DNA from: JAOXRU01 sp965247735
GTDB lineage: Bacteria > Bacteroidota > Bacteroidia > Flavobacteriales > Flavobacteriaceae
DNA length: 64,000 nt
Assembly: GCA_965247735.1 (NCBI GenBank)
Contig: CBDFHN010000001.1
Location: 124,001 to 188,000, forward strand
Direction: 5' to 3'
This document shows positions 43,570-52,628 of this stretch, piece after piece. A program made the translations under genes and the position numbers. The notes beneath the pieces were generated by a model. The model was given only the letters and a program-made list of their open reading frames with translations. It was not told where the DNA came from and did no database searches. How positions within the stretch are numbered: the stretch's first letter is position 1; each line of letters opens with the position of its first letter.

Positions 43570-44727
43570 TTATTTTGTTTTTTCTAATTTGGTAATTCGT
43601 TTTTCTAATTCTTTATTATCTTGCTTAAGCTTTAGGATATACAACGTCAATTCCTCAATCTTTTCCAACAACTTCATCTCCATAGCACCCAATTCCACAC
43701 CTTCAGTTTCCATAACTTTAGCAGATGGTATATTTGGTAGATGTCCATTTTTGTTAATAAAAACTTGTACTTCTTCTAAAGTCAACAACTTATATTCTTT
43801 TTTAAAGACATAATCTGGCGCTGGTACTGACAAGTCTATTTTTACTTCCTCTGCATGAATTTTTCCTTTTACTGTCAGTTCATAATCTGGACTTGTTGTG
43901 CCAATACCTACTTTACCACCAGCATAAGAAACTACTGTTCCTGTTTTTGCCCAATGACCTCCTGTGGTATTTCCCCCACCTGTATTTCCTCCTCCAGAAT
44001 TGCTCGAATTTGTTAATAAATCTAAAACACTAGGTTCCTGACCAGAGATCTCTTCAATCCTTGGTTCATAAACATAAAAATCATCACCTGTTGCACATGC
44101 CCACATAAAATTATGGATGCTTATATTTACATTTCCAAGGTTTGCATTTGGAAACTTAAAGTCGGTTGTTGCATCGGAAATAGATGGTAAAGTAGGAGCT
44201 GTCATATTAATTTGTGAAGGATCGTATACACCTCCGATGTTTCCCCCTATATAAGTTGCAGGATGCATATACACTACTAGTAATAGCCATTTGTTACTAG
44301 GAAGTGCATTGGAATAAAAATCTGGCCATTCTACGTTAGCTCCTGAAACTGGACTAGAACTTAATATTCGTGTTCCACTGTTATTATATGGTACAAAACC
44401 AATAAAATCTGCACATGCATTTGTCCCAGTAGATTTTACCCAAAATGTAAATCTATAAGTTTTTGAAGGGTCTAAAATAACCCCATCATGAGAAAAACCT
44501 CCATTAAGTTCAGGTGCATTGTTAGAGGATGCTTTCCATGCTACAATTTGATCACCGTGAGGACCAGCATAATTAACCAAACTATTTTGCGAAGCTGTCC
44601 CTTGTATATTAAAGTTAGGAATAGTGGTTGCAGGTCCTGCTATCCAATTGGTGGTATTTAGCTTGTTTTGAGCAATAAGTGTAGTGTAAATAAAAGTACA
44701 GAGTAAAAATGTAAAAGAGTTTTTCAT
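43570..44727 (-). CDS. secreted protein with tail-fibre-like C-terminal region
   Basis: The 385-residue protein begins at ATG 44727 with a signal peptide (MKNSFTFLLCTFIYTTLIAQ). About residues 25-235 form a beta-rich domain like a carbohydrate-binding module. A glycine-rich linker (GGGNTGGGNTTGG) follows. The end starts with KVGIGTTSPDYELTVKGKI and closes in a coiled coil (LKLKQDNKELEKRITKLEK), the layout of phage tail-fibre or trimeric surface-protein tips widespread in Bacteroidota. It is the first gene of the RHS operon. Likely trimeric through the coiled coil; ligand unknown. The longer frame to 44772 was rejected because the signal peptide begins at 44727. Confidence 0.85.
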   Translation of the reverse strand: MKNSFTFLLCTFIYTTLIAQNKLNTTNWIAGPATTIPNFNIQGTASQNSLVNYAGPHGDQIVAWKASSNNAPELNGGFSHDGVILDPSKTYRFTFWVKSTGTNACADFIGFVPYNNSGTRILSSSPVSGANVEWPDFYSNALPSNKWLLLVVYMHPATYIGGNIGGVYDPSQINMTAPTLPSISDATTDFKFPNANLGNVNISIHNFMWACATGDDFYVYEPRIEEISGQEPSVLDLLTNSSNSGGGNTGGGNTTGGHWAKTGTVVSYAGGKVGIGTTSPDYELTVKGKIHAEEVKIDLSVPAPDYVFKKEYKLLTLEEVQVFINKNGHLPNIPSAKVMETEGVELGAMEMKLLEKIEELTLYILKLKQDNKELEKRITKLEKTK

Positions 44728-45215
44728 TAAAGATTTGTTTAAAAATGAGCAATAGGATTCTGAACTATTCAATGCCAGTAAAAAGCACTTAAGAAATAAT
44801 TAAATGTTAAAAGATTCTTGTATTTATTATTAGAAATTGTATAAAACAAAAGAGATTGTTATTTCATTTTTTAGAACTAGTTAGATTATACATGATTTTA
44901 TGAAGCTAAAATATCTAAAAAAACAATAATAATAAATGTATTTTGAATAATTTTCTATAAAAGCAGTTATATTTAACAGAATGAATATTGTATGTTTTTA
45001 GACACTAATAACGATGATTTTGGCAAGCTGCTGATTTTTAAGACATAAGATTTTAGTATCTAATTATCTTAACATTGTGCAATTCTATTTGTCATAATCG
45101 ATGATACTATCTTCTAGTAAAAAGGATATAATAATCTTATTTTTTAATAAGTATATCTCTAACTATGAATAATACCAAATATTGTTTTAAAATTGTATGA
45201 TATAAATATGATCGT
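44728..45215. other. 488-base region between divergent units
   Basis: Promoters for the RHS operon and for the ATP-grasp gene must lie here, but no exact TAnnTTTG element was seen on either strand. No coding frame, RNA or repeat was recognised. Confidence 0.4.
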
Positions 45216-46262
45216 ATGTTGGGAAAACTAAAAACAAATCATTTTTTAATAAAGCTATCAAGCTGGGAATATTGGCCCTCTTGGATATTATATGTCCCTG
45301 TCTATATTCAACATGTGTGGTTGACTATAAAAACTAAAAATTTGTTTTTTTTCTTGGCTACCAACCCTAAAATTGACGGATTTATTCTTAGTGATTCAAA
45401 ATTTGAGACATTGAAAATACTTCCAGAAAAACTAAGGCCTAAAGCTATTTTTGTTCTAGCTAATGCAGATTTTAAGGATGTTGTAAAAGAATTAGATTTT
45501 ATACAAATAAAATTTCCTTTAATTTTAAAACCAGATATTGGGTTTAGAGGATTATTAGTACATAAGGTTGAGACTTTGGAGGATCTAGAGTTTTTAGTAT
45601 CTAAGATTAAGGTAAATCATATTATTCAAGAATATATTTCTTATGAAGAAGAATTTGGTGTGTTTTATTATAGATTTCCTAATCAGAAAACAGGGGCAAT
45701 ATTTTCGTTAACATTAAAAGAATTTCTAAAGGTAACGGGAGATGGAAAACATACATTAGAAGAGTTAATGTTAAAGAGCCCAAGAGCGGTGTTGCAATTG
45801 GAGAAAAAAAAGAAAGAATTTTTGGAACTTTGGAATGTAGTCGTACCTAAAGGAAAGAAAATAGTATTGGAACCAATAGGAAACCATAATAGAGGTACAA
45901 AATTTGTAAATGCTAATTCTTTGATATCTGAAAAACTAGTAGCAATATTTGATGATCTGAGTTATAAAACTGAGGGTCTTTTTTTTGCTAGATTTGATAT
46001 TAAAACCGCATCATTTGAAGATTTAGAAAATGGAACTAATTTCAAAATATTAGAAATTAATGGCATTGGAGCAGAACCTACACATATTTATGATCCAAGT
46101 TTTAAGTTATGGAAAGCATGGAAAGTAGTATTACATAGTTGGAGAATTAGTGCTAAAATTGCCAAAATAAACATGCATTTGGGCGTAAAAGCACCAACTA
46201 TAAAAGAGGGCTGGAGTAAATGGGTAAATTTTAAAGCCTATAAAAAAAATGCATTTAAGTAA
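45216..46262 (+). CDS. ATP-grasp family ligase-like protein
   Basis: The 348-residue protein shows ATP-grasp features: FPLILKPDIGFRGLLV near 106-121 (lysine and glycine-rich loop), IIQEYISYEEEFGVFY near 143-158 and the metal-binding FKILEINGIGAEPTHIY near 287-303. The N-terminus has amphipathic aromatic sequence (SSWEYWPSWILYVPVYI), suggesting attachment to the inner membrane. Such proteins join carboxylates to amines, often in cell-wall or peptide modification; the substrates here are unknown. It is a lone gene between the RHS operon and the hexosaminidase operon and ends at a strong bidirectional terminator. Confidence 0.85.
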   Translation: MLGKLKTNHFLIKLSSWEYWPSWILYVPVYIQHVWLTIKTKNLFFFLATNPKIDGFILSDSKFETLKILPEKLRPKAIFVLANADFKDVVKELDFIQIKFPLILKPDIGFRGLLVHKVETLEDLEFLVSKIKVNHIIQEYISYEEEFGVFYYRFPNQKTGAIFSLTLKEFLKVTGDGKHTLEELMLKSPRAVLQLEKKKKEFLELWNVVVPKGKKIVLEPIGNHNRGTKFVNANSLISEKLVAIFDDLSYKTEGLFFARFDIKTASFEDLENGTNFKILEINGIGAEPTHIYDPSFKLWKAWKVVLHSWRISAKIAKINMHLGVKAPTIKEGWSKWVNFKAYKKNAFK

Positions 46263-46291
46263 AAAAGGAGCTATGACTTTAGCTCCTTTTT
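46262..46291. terminator. bidirectional terminator
   Basis: AAAAAGGAGCTA (46262-46273) pairs perfectly with TAGCTCCTTTTT (46280-46291). It sits between two convergent genes. Confidence 0.85.
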
Positions 46292-46313
46292 ATGATTTAA
46301 GTAATGATATTAC

Positions 46314-47879
46314 TTATTCTCCCCAAGATATTCTTGGAGATTTATAATAATTGATTCCCATATTGTCTAGATGTTTACCGTGGATGGCAAGTCTAGTTTT
46401 ATAATCTTCAAGTGTTCTTTGTTCGGCTTTTGTCCATCCTAATTCGGCATAACCTAATAGTCTTGGGAACGCTAAAAATTGTAAATCAGCCTCATTACTC
46501 AATGTTTCTGCCCAAAGTGGTGCTTCAATACCAAGTATCAATTCGTTTGGTACATCAGGGAAAAGTGTTTTGGTATCCCAGTCATATCCATGCTCTACAT
46601 TGATAATTCCTGCCCATGTATATCCTATTTTGTTTATAGTATCGTATTTCATATCTAAATAGGTATGTGTAGCTGGTGATAAAATCATTTTTAGGTTTTT
46701 CTCCGCAGCAATAGTAGCATTCTTTTTTGCATGCCACTGTTGCACAACACTTGTACCGCTAATTTCTGTTCCAGCAGTTTCTCCCCATCCAATCATTGTT
46801 TTACCATGCTTGGTTACAATATCTTGCATTTTATTCATAAAATATACATAATCGTCATGTGGAGTAGCATGTGTTTCATCACCACCAACATGAATGTATT
46901 TACCAGGTGTTATTTCAGAAAGTTCTCTAATAACATCATCAACAAATTTATAAGTGTTTTCATCTCTAACACAAAGGCTACTAAAACCAACTTTGGTTCC
47001 CGTATATAATTCTGGTGCTTTTCCATCACAGTTAAGTTCAGGATATGAAGCTAATGCCGCATTGGTATGTCCTGGCATATCTACTTCTGGTATTACAGTT
47101 ATAAAACGTTTTGCAGCATAGGCAACAATGTCTTTATATTCTTCTTGGGTATAGAAACCACCTTTGCCACCATTAACCTGTGTGCTACCACCATGTGTAG
47201 TTAGCTTTGGCCATGATTTTATCTCTATTCGCCATCCCTGATCATCAGAAAGGTGTAGGTGTAGTTTGTTAATTTTATAATAGGCAATAACATCTATATA
47301 ATTTTTGATTTCTGCTACAGTAAAAAAGTGCCTGGCAACATCTATCATAGTGCCTCTGTATTCAAAATTTGGATAATCGGTAATTGCACCTGTAGGCACA
47401 AAAATACTATCCTTTTGCAATTGATTATTATGAATAGTAGGAGGTAGTAATTGTAAAAAACTCTGCACACCTCTAAAAACACCTTCAGCAGTATTGGCGT
47501 TTATAGTAATGTTGTCTTCTGAAACATCAAGTTTATAGCCTTCTGTTTTTAAAGTATCATTTTTTACTATAGCTAAATTGATATTCCTTTTACTGGTAGT
47601 AGTAGCGTCATCTTTAATATCAAAACTAAATCCAGTACTTGGTTTTATTTGCTGTTGAAGAAAGGTGGCTACTTCTTTTAATTCAGCATTGTCTTCTGTA
47701 ATAATATTAACGGTATTTGTTAATAAAAATGATGAGTTGCTTGCTGTGATACTTACAGGTTTAGGAATAAGTGCCGTTTTTGTTAAATCGGTTTTTACAG
47801 TTGGTATTTTCACCTCTTCTTGGCAAGAAAATAATGCCAAAGACGCGGTAAATGCTAATAGCGTTTTTGTGATCTTCAT
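46314..47879 (-). CDS. beta-N-acetylhexosaminidase lipoprotein (GH20)
   Basis: The 521-residue enzyme cleaves terminal N-acetylglucosamine or N-acetylgalactosamine from glycans, by substrate-assisted catalysis. A lipoprotein signal (LALFSC, Cys19) anchors it in the envelope. The GH20b accessory domain occupies about 30-165 and the catalytic barrel about 170-500. Landmarks are LHLSDDQGWRIEIKSWP near 205, EVDMPGHT near 265 and the catalytic aspartate-glutamate pair in HVGGDETHA near 332-340. It is the last gene of a three-gene operon with a dehydratase and an SGNH hydrolase, with a two-base gap before it. Likely used for chitin or peptidoglycan fragment degradation. Confidence 0.96.
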   Translation of the reverse strand: MKITKTLLAFTASLALFSCQEEVKIPTVKTDLTKTALIPKPVSITASNSSFLLTNTVNIITEDNAELKEVATFLQQQIKPSTGFSFDIKDDATTTSKRNINLAIVKNDTLKTEGYKLDVSEDNITINANTAEGVFRGVQSFLQLLPPTIHNNQLQKDSIFVPTGAITDYPNFEYRGTMIDVARHFFTVAEIKNYIDVIAYYKINKLHLHLSDDQGWRIEIKSWPKLTTHGGSTQVNGGKGGFYTQEEYKDIVAYAAKRFITVIPEVDMPGHTNAALASYPELNCDGKAPELYTGTKVGFSSLCVRDENTYKFVDDVIRELSEITPGKYIHVGGDETHATPHDDYVYFMNKMQDIVTKHGKTMIGWGETAGTEISGTSVVQQWHAKKNATIAAEKNLKMILSPATHTYLDMKYDTINKIGYTWAGIINVEHGYDWDTKTLFPDVPNELILGIEAPLWAETLSNEADLQFLAFPRLLGYAELGWTKAEQRTLEDYKTRLAIHGKHLDNMGINYYKSPRISWGE

Positions 47880-47881
47880 TC

Positions 47882-48532
47882 TTATAAATTTATATAGTTA
47901 GTTAATACTTGTGTCCATAGGTCATAGCCTATGCTATTCATGTGTAGTCCATCACTTAAAAATAGGCTGGAGTTAATTTTATTTCTTCGTTCTAACATTA
48001 TATTCCAAATATCAGCATAGTAGATATTACCATCCTGTTTGCTGTAGCGTTTAAATTTTCGATTAAGTTTCCTGTACTTTCGTTTTAGATGCCATCTTTT
48101 GATACTTGGCTTTACCGAGATTAATACAATTTTGGTGTCCTTATTTTTGGTTTTTATCTTTTTAATAATTTTATCTAAAGTTTCCATAATATCCAGGATG
48201 GATTTTTTAGATACAATATCATTATCACCTTCATAGATAAATACCAGCTTAGGGTTGTATTGTATAACCAAATCTTCTACAAAGAGATCTAAATCGTACA
48301 TTTGTGAATGTCCAAAACCAGTATTAATAATATTTTTATTTGGGAAACGTTGTTGCACATCGTGCCACATTCTAACACTAGAACTTCCAGTAAAAACAAT
48401 TAAGTTTTTGGAGAGGTCTATATTTTCATGCCTTTTTTTAATCTCTTGAACCTGATTGTACAAAAAATGTTCTTTTTGACTATAAGATAATAGTGATGCA
48501 AAGGAGAAGAGTAGTATTAATAAATTTTTCAT
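47882..48532 (-). CDS. secreted SGNH/GDSL-family hydrolase
   Basis: The 216-residue protein has a signal peptide (ending LSYSQ, about residue 18). SGNH blocks are visible: the nucleophile serine in FTGSSSVRMW near 49-58, a glycine/asparagine region in NTGFGHSQMYDL and EGDNDI near 100-105, and the catalytic pair in SDGLHMNSIGYDLW near 194-207. It probably removes acyl groups from glycans in the periplasm, which would fit its hexosaminidase neighbour. It overlaps the preceding dehydratase gene by four bases (ATGA), a sign of translational coupling. Confidence 0.92.
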   Translation of the reverse strand: MKNLLILLFSFASLLSYSQKEHFLYNQVQEIKKRHENIDLSKNLIVFTGSSSVRMWHDVQQRFPNKNIINTGFGHSQMYDLDLFVEDLVIQYNPKLVFIYEGDNDIVSKKSILDIMETLDKIIKKIKTKNKDTKIVLISVKPSIKRWHLKRKYRKLNRKFKRYSKQDGNIYYADIWNIMLERRNKINSSLFLSDGLHMNSIGYDLWTQVLTNYINL

Positions 48533-49482
48533 AACGAACTAGTATTAAATGGTAATTGTAATAAATCTACATTTCCGCCAGAAAGGATAATACCAATATG
48601 TTGCCCTTTATAATCTTCTTTATTTTTTAAAACAGCAGCTAGTGCAACAGCACTTGAAGGTTCTACAATTATTTTCATACGCTCCCAAATCAATTGCATT
48701 GCTGCAATAATTTCTGTTTCGGTTACTCTTATAATTTTATCAACATGTTTTTGAATGATCGGAAAATTAAAATTTCCTAATTGTGTTCTTAATCCATCGG
48801 CAATAGTATTGGTCGTAACATTATTTTCAATCTTACCACTACGCAAAGATCGGTATGCATCATCAGCCTCAAAAGGTTCACCTCCAATTGTTTTGCAAGA
48901 AGAAGAAAAGGTCGCTGCTGCCAAAGCTGTCCCTGCAATTAACCCACCACCACCAACAGGAGTACAGATAATATCTAGTTTTGGATGTTCTTTTAGTAAT
49001 TCTATTGCAGCAGTGGCATTACCGTGTATTACAGCAATGTCATTAGAGGGATGAATAAAAGTGGCTCCTTTTTCTTTAACAAGCTGTTGCGCATAGTTGT
49101 TTCTATCCTCTAATGTAGGCGGACATTCTATAATTTGAGCACCATATCCCAATACGGCTTGTTTTTTTACTATTGGAGCATTGTTAGGCATTACTATATA
49201 GGCCTTAATACCAAGGTTTTTAGCAGCTAATGCTATGGCTTGGGCAAAATTTCCTGAGGAATGTGTTACCACGCCTTTTTCTTGTTGTGCCTTAGAGAGT
49301 TGTAACATTGCATTGGTAGCACCGCGCATTTTAAAGGCTCCCATACGTTGAAAATTCTCGCATTTAAAATAGAGCTTAGCTCCAGAAATAGCATTCAATT
49401 GCGATGATGTTAATACAGGAGTATTATGCACGTATGGTGCTACATTAGAATAGACGTTGTTTAGCTTTTCTTTTAATGGCAT
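48529..49482 (-). CDS. PLP-dependent threonine/serine dehydratase family protein
   Basis: The 317-residue fold-II PLP enzyme has the Schiff-base lysine in MGAFKMRGA near residue 51, a substrate loop SSGNFAQAIALA near 75-86 and the phosphate-binding glycine loop VGGGGLIAGT near 176-185. The length fits catabolic threonine dehydratase or serine racemase, as no C-terminal regulatory ACT domain is present. The reaction would be deamination of threonine or serine or racemisation of serine. It is the first gene of an operon with SGNH hydrolase and hexosaminidase, perhaps feeding on amino-acid parts of cell-wall fragments. Which of the activities applies cannot be decided. Confidence 0.93.
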   Translation of the reverse strand: MPLKEKLNNVYSNVAPYVHNTPVLTSSQLNAISGAKLYFKCENFQRMGAFKMRGATNAMLQLSKAQQEKGVVTHSSGNFAQAIALAAKNLGIKAYIVMPNNAPIVKKQAVLGYGAQIIECPPTLEDRNNYAQQLVKEKGATFIHPSNDIAVIHGNATAAIELLKEHPKLDIICTPVGGGGLIAGTALAAATFSSSCKTIGGEPFEADDAYRSLRSGKIENNVTTNTIADGLRTQLGNFNFPIIQKHVDKIIRVTETEIIAAMQLIWERMKIIVEPSSAVALAAVLKNKEDYKGQHIGIILSGGNVDLLQLPFNTSSL

Positions 49483-49588
49483 AAGGTGAAAATATGATTT
49501 TTATTTATGTTAATTAATAATAATAGACCAGTTACATCCATTAGGATATATAAAGCTACTAAATAACAATAAAGAACATAGTAATCCT

Positions 49589-49596
49589 TATTTTTG
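49589..49596 (+). promoter_or_regulatory. mazG -7 promoter element
   Basis: TATTTTTG matches TAnnTTTG, 18 bases upstream of the mazG ATG. Confidence 0.5.
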
Positions 49597-49613
49597 AAGA
49601 CTAAATGTAAGAT

Positions 49614-50399
49614 ATGAACTCTAGAGCAATACAATTGCAAGCCTTTGACCGATTACTAACTATAATGGAAGAGTTGCGCGAACAATGTCCATGGGATAAA
49701 AAGCAAACTATGGCTAGTTTAAGACATCTAACTATTGAAGAAACTTACGAGCTTGGCGATTCAATTTTGGATAATGACTTAAAGGAGGTGAAAAACGAGC
49801 TAGGAGATTTATTATTGCATATTGTTTTTTATGCAAAAATTGGTAGTGAAACCAATGACTTTGATATTGCTGACGTAGCAAATAGTATTTGTGATAAACT
49901 AATACATCGTCACCCACATATCTACGGAGATGTAAAGGTAAAGGATGAAGAAGAGGTAAAACGTAATTGGGAAGCATTAAAGCTTAAGGAAGGTAAAAAA
50001 AGTGTGCTAGAAGGTGTACCTAGAAGTTTACCATCATTAGTAAAAGCAGGAAGAATTCAAGAAAAAGTTGCTGGTATTGGTTTTGATTGGGAGCGTCCAG
50101 AACAGGTTTGGGAAAAGGTAGAAGAGGAGTTACAAGAGTTTAAAGAAGAGGTTGCTAAAGGTGATGCTGATAAAATGGAAGATGAATTTGGTGATGTGTT
50201 ATTCTCCATGATTAATTATGCTCGTTTTTTAAATATCAATCCAGAAAATGCACTAGAACGCACCAATAAAAAGTTTATAGGTCGTTTTCAATATTTGGAA
50301 AAAAAGGCGGCTGAATTAGGAAAGTCACTACAAGATATGACTCTTGGCGAAATGGATGTCTATTGGGAAGAGGCAAAAAAGAAACAAAATATTGAATAA
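49614..50399 (+). CDS. mazG: nucleoside triphosphate pyrophosphohydrolase
   Basis: MazG hydrolyses nucleoside triphosphates to monophosphates and pyrophosphate, cleaning the pool and tuning ppGpp. The 261-residue protein carries two MazG folds: the first with CPWDKKQTMASLRHLTIEET near 23-42 and EVKNELGDLLLH near 59-70, the second with FKEEVAKGDADKMEDEFGDVLF near 178-199. The acidic EExxD clusters bind magnesium. Its 3' end overlaps the start region of the Crp-like gene, so they may be translated in sequence. Confidence 0.96.
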   Translation: MNSRAIQLQAFDRLLTIMEELREQCPWDKKQTMASLRHLTIEETYELGDSILDNDLKEVKNELGDLLLHIVFYAKIGSETNDFDIADVANSICDKLIHRHPHIYGDVKVKDEEEVKRNWEALKLKEGKKSVLEGVPRSLPSLVKAGRIQEKVAGIGFDWERPEQVWEKVEEELQEFKEEVAKGDADKMEDEFGDVLFSMINYARFLNINPENALERTNKKFIGRFQYLEKKAAELGKSLQDMTLGEMDVYWEEAKKKQNIE

Positions 50400-50961
50400 G
50401 ATAATTGATCAAATAGCAAAAGAATATAGTAGCCTTAGTGAGCCAACAATTGCTTCTTGGAAAACAAAAAGTAATATAGTTAGCTATAAAAAAGGAGAAT
50501 GTTTGGTTAGAGAAGGGCAATATCATCATAAGCTATATTATGTGGTGAAAGGATCTTTAAAGGCATATTATAATACGAGTGATAAATACATAATTGATTG
50601 GTTTGCTTTTGAAAACGAATTTATTACTTCAAGTACCAGTTATTTTACAGATGAACCCAGTCTTCATGTTATTGAAGTACTGGAAGATTGCATTATTCTA
50701 GAAACTACAAAAGATAATGTAGAGTTGCTTTGTGAACTTCATCACGATTTTGAACACTTATTTCGCCTTGTGTTATCAAAAGTAATAGTACAGTTTAGAC
50801 AACGTGTGTTTTCTATTCAGTTTAAAACAGTAAAAGAACGCTATATAAGCCTAATTACTCAATATCCACAGATTGAATTAAAAGCACCATTAGGAGATAT
50901 CGCATCGTTTTTAGGAATAAGCCAAGAAACATTAAGTAGAATAAGAGCTTTTAAATTATAA
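50356..50961 (+). CDS. Crp/Fnr-family regulator
   Basis: This ~200-residue protein has a cyclic-nucleotide-binding-like beta barrel (KKGECLVREGQYHHKLYYVV and GSLKAYY near 45-75) and a C-terminal winged helix-turn-helix (PLGDIASFLGISQETLSRIR near 175-195). Members of this Bacteroidota group act as transcription factors, often with no true cAMP-binding residues. The start is unsure: ATG 50356 was taken, but TTG 50392, eight bases before the mazG stop, would give the more typical N-terminus (NKIIDQIAKEY). It is followed by two membrane-protein genes that it may control. Confidence 0.88.
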   Translation: MSIGKRQKRNKILNKIIDQIAKEYSSLSEPTIASWKTKSNIVSYKKGECLVREGQYHHKLYYVVKGSLKAYYNTSDKYIIDWFAFENEFITSSTSYFTDEPSLHVIEVLEDCIILETTKDNVELLCELHHDFEHLFRLVLSKVIVQFRQRVFSIQFKTVKERYISLITQYPQIELKAPLGDIASFLGISQETLSRIRAFKL

Positions 50962-51033
50962 TTTGATCTAGGTCAAATAGTGCTTTTTATTTGGTCGGTA
51001 TTTTTACACTCTAATTTAAAAAGAGCGTAAGAG

Positions 51034-51459
51034 ATGAAAATAATAAAGAAGATTACAAACGGAGTATTGCTTATTGTTATAGGATTGTTGCACACACAAT
51101 TTGTACTATCTAGTGGTGGTTTTGGAAAGCAGTTTTCAAAATTTTCTGATTCACTTTTCTTTAGAATAAGCCAAGGAATGGACGAGCTTCCTGCCGCAGC
51201 AGGGAAAACAAATTTTGAGAGCTTTGCTGCCTTTTGGTTTTTTATTTTCGGTGTTTTTCTTATTCCTCTAGGTTTGCTGGTACATTCCATAGAAAAAGAT
51301 AAAAGGATTTTACCTCATACCTTTACTATTTCCTATTTTATTGCTGTTCTTATTGGATGTTATATGATTCCAAATTCTGGAATTACTATTTTTATGTTGC
51401 CACAGGCTATTTATATGTTGGTTCGTAATTATTTAAAAACCAAGACTTCCTTAAAGTAG
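51034..51459 (+). CDS. DUF6463-type four-helix membrane protein
   Basis: The 141-residue protein has four hydrophobic segments (near residues 8-25, 65-88, 96-112 and 114-130). The pattern LLHTQFVLSSGGFGKQF near 19-35 and FWFFIFGVFLIPLGLLVH near 67-84 is that of the small DUF6463 membrane family. Function is unknown. It is followed without any gap by the SRPBCC gene (stop at 51459, ATG at 51460), so both are translated together, and it lies 72 bases after the Crp-like regulator. Confidence 0.82.
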   Translation: MKIIKKITNGVLLIVIGLLHTQFVLSSGGFGKQFSKFSDSLFFRISQGMDELPAAAGKTNFESFAAFWFFIFGVFLIPLGLLVHSIEKDKRILPHTFTISYFIAVLIGCYMIPNSGITIFMLPQAIYMLVRNYLKTKTSLK

Positions 51460-52326
51460 ATGTATACAAGTCATAAAATAGTAAAGTCAATAGTTGTTTT
51501 ATTTGCTGTAGTTATACTTCAACTTGTAATTGCTTTGGTGTTTTTTTACCCTTATTTCGCAAAATGGGGAGCGACTAATACCGAAATAGCAATGACTTTG
51601 CCTGGAGATGATTATGCAGAAGAGATAGTATCAACAAGAACAATAAGCATTGCTAAGCCTAAAGAAGAGGTTTGGGGGTATTTAACAGCTTTAGGAGCAG
51701 ATCGAAATGGTTTTTACAGTTATTCTTTTTTAGAGTACTTGTTTGGTTGTACCATAGAAAACTATTCAAGTGATAAAAGGTATGATATAAAATTGAATAG
51801 ATTGGTGCCAATACAGTCGGCAGATGCATCTGGTAATTATACAGTTGGGTTTAGCGTTATTGATATTATGGAAGGAGAGTCATTTGTATTAGATGGCTGG
51901 GGAACTTTTTATCTTAAAAAGATTGATAATACTACATGCAAGCTAATAGTTAGGAGTCATGCTAAAACAGCGACTAGCACTATAGAAAAAATAGGGTTTC
52001 CTATTTTTGATTTAATGCATTATGTTATGGAAAAAAGAATGCTGTTGGGGACAAAAGATATAGCCGAAACTAATGGTAAAAACTATACTAAGACAACAGA
52101 TTTCGTATGGTTGATATCAGTATTTTTATTAATTATTATTGGTTTTGTATTTGTTTTTTCAACAAATAACTGGCTTAAAATTTTAGTACCTAACACTGTG
52201 CTTTTAATTGCTCAGTTTTTTATATTGGTGCTGAATCCAACCTTTTATTTGAGCCTTTTTTTAGTAGCGATATTATTACTGTTGTTTATTCTTATGTTTA
52301 GAAAAAGATGTAATATGAAAAAATAA
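51460..52326 (+). CDS. SRPBCC-domain membrane protein
   Basis: The 288-residue protein begins with a membrane helix (about 10-31). An SRPBCC-like region follows (about 55-190), starting with TRTISIAKPKEEVWGYLTAL and including VSFVLDGWGTFYL-like strands. Two or three more helices lie near 205-285. The SRPBCC fold binds lipids or other hydrophobic ligands in a cavity. Together with the DUF6463 gene it may sense or modify membrane lipids under control of the upstream Crp-like protein; this link is from context only. Confidence 0.85.
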   Translation: MYTSHKIVKSIVVLFAVVILQLVIALVFFYPYFAKWGATNTEIAMTLPGDDYAEEIVSTRTISIAKPKEEVWGYLTALGADRNGFYSYSFLEYLFGCTIENYSSDKRYDIKLNRLVPIQSADASGNYTVGFSVIDIMEGESFVLDGWGTFYLKKIDNTTCKLIVRSHAKTATSTIEKIGFPIFDLMHYVMEKRMLLGTKDIAETNGKNYTKTTDFVWLISVFLLIIIGFVFVFSTNNWLKILVPNTVLLIAQFFILVLNPTFYLSLFLVAILLLLFILMFRKRCNMKK

Positions 52327-52628
52327 TGCTAATAAATAAAAAGCATTGAAACATATGTCAGTAACAAACAATTTTGTTTTGCAATATGTCTGGTATTAAT
52401 GTTTTATTGCAATTGCTTTCACCACTGTTGGGGAGGTTTTTATTTTGATGATACTTGCCCTTAACTGTTTGTTAATCTTAATTATATTAGATTAAATATG
52501 AAGAATTTAACATGCAGATCAAGAATTGTTTTTACTGATAAGAGCAGCAGTTTTTTAACTTCTATTTTCTATGTAATTTTATAATAATCCCTAACTATTT
52601 CCACTATATTTGCTTTTCAATTAGCGCA
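52327..52628 (+). other. intergenic region with MATE promoter box
   Basis: These 302 bases hold no gene. AATGC (52325-52329) and GCATT (52343-52347) make a weak hairpin after the SRPBCC gene. TATATTTG at 52605-52612 matches TAnnTTTG and lies 16 bases before the MATE ATG, giving a short leader. Nothing else was recognised. Confidence 0.5.

Noticed and set aside
52325..52347. Hairpin after the SRPBCC gene as a terminator
   Set aside because: The stem is only five base pairs and no T run follows it.
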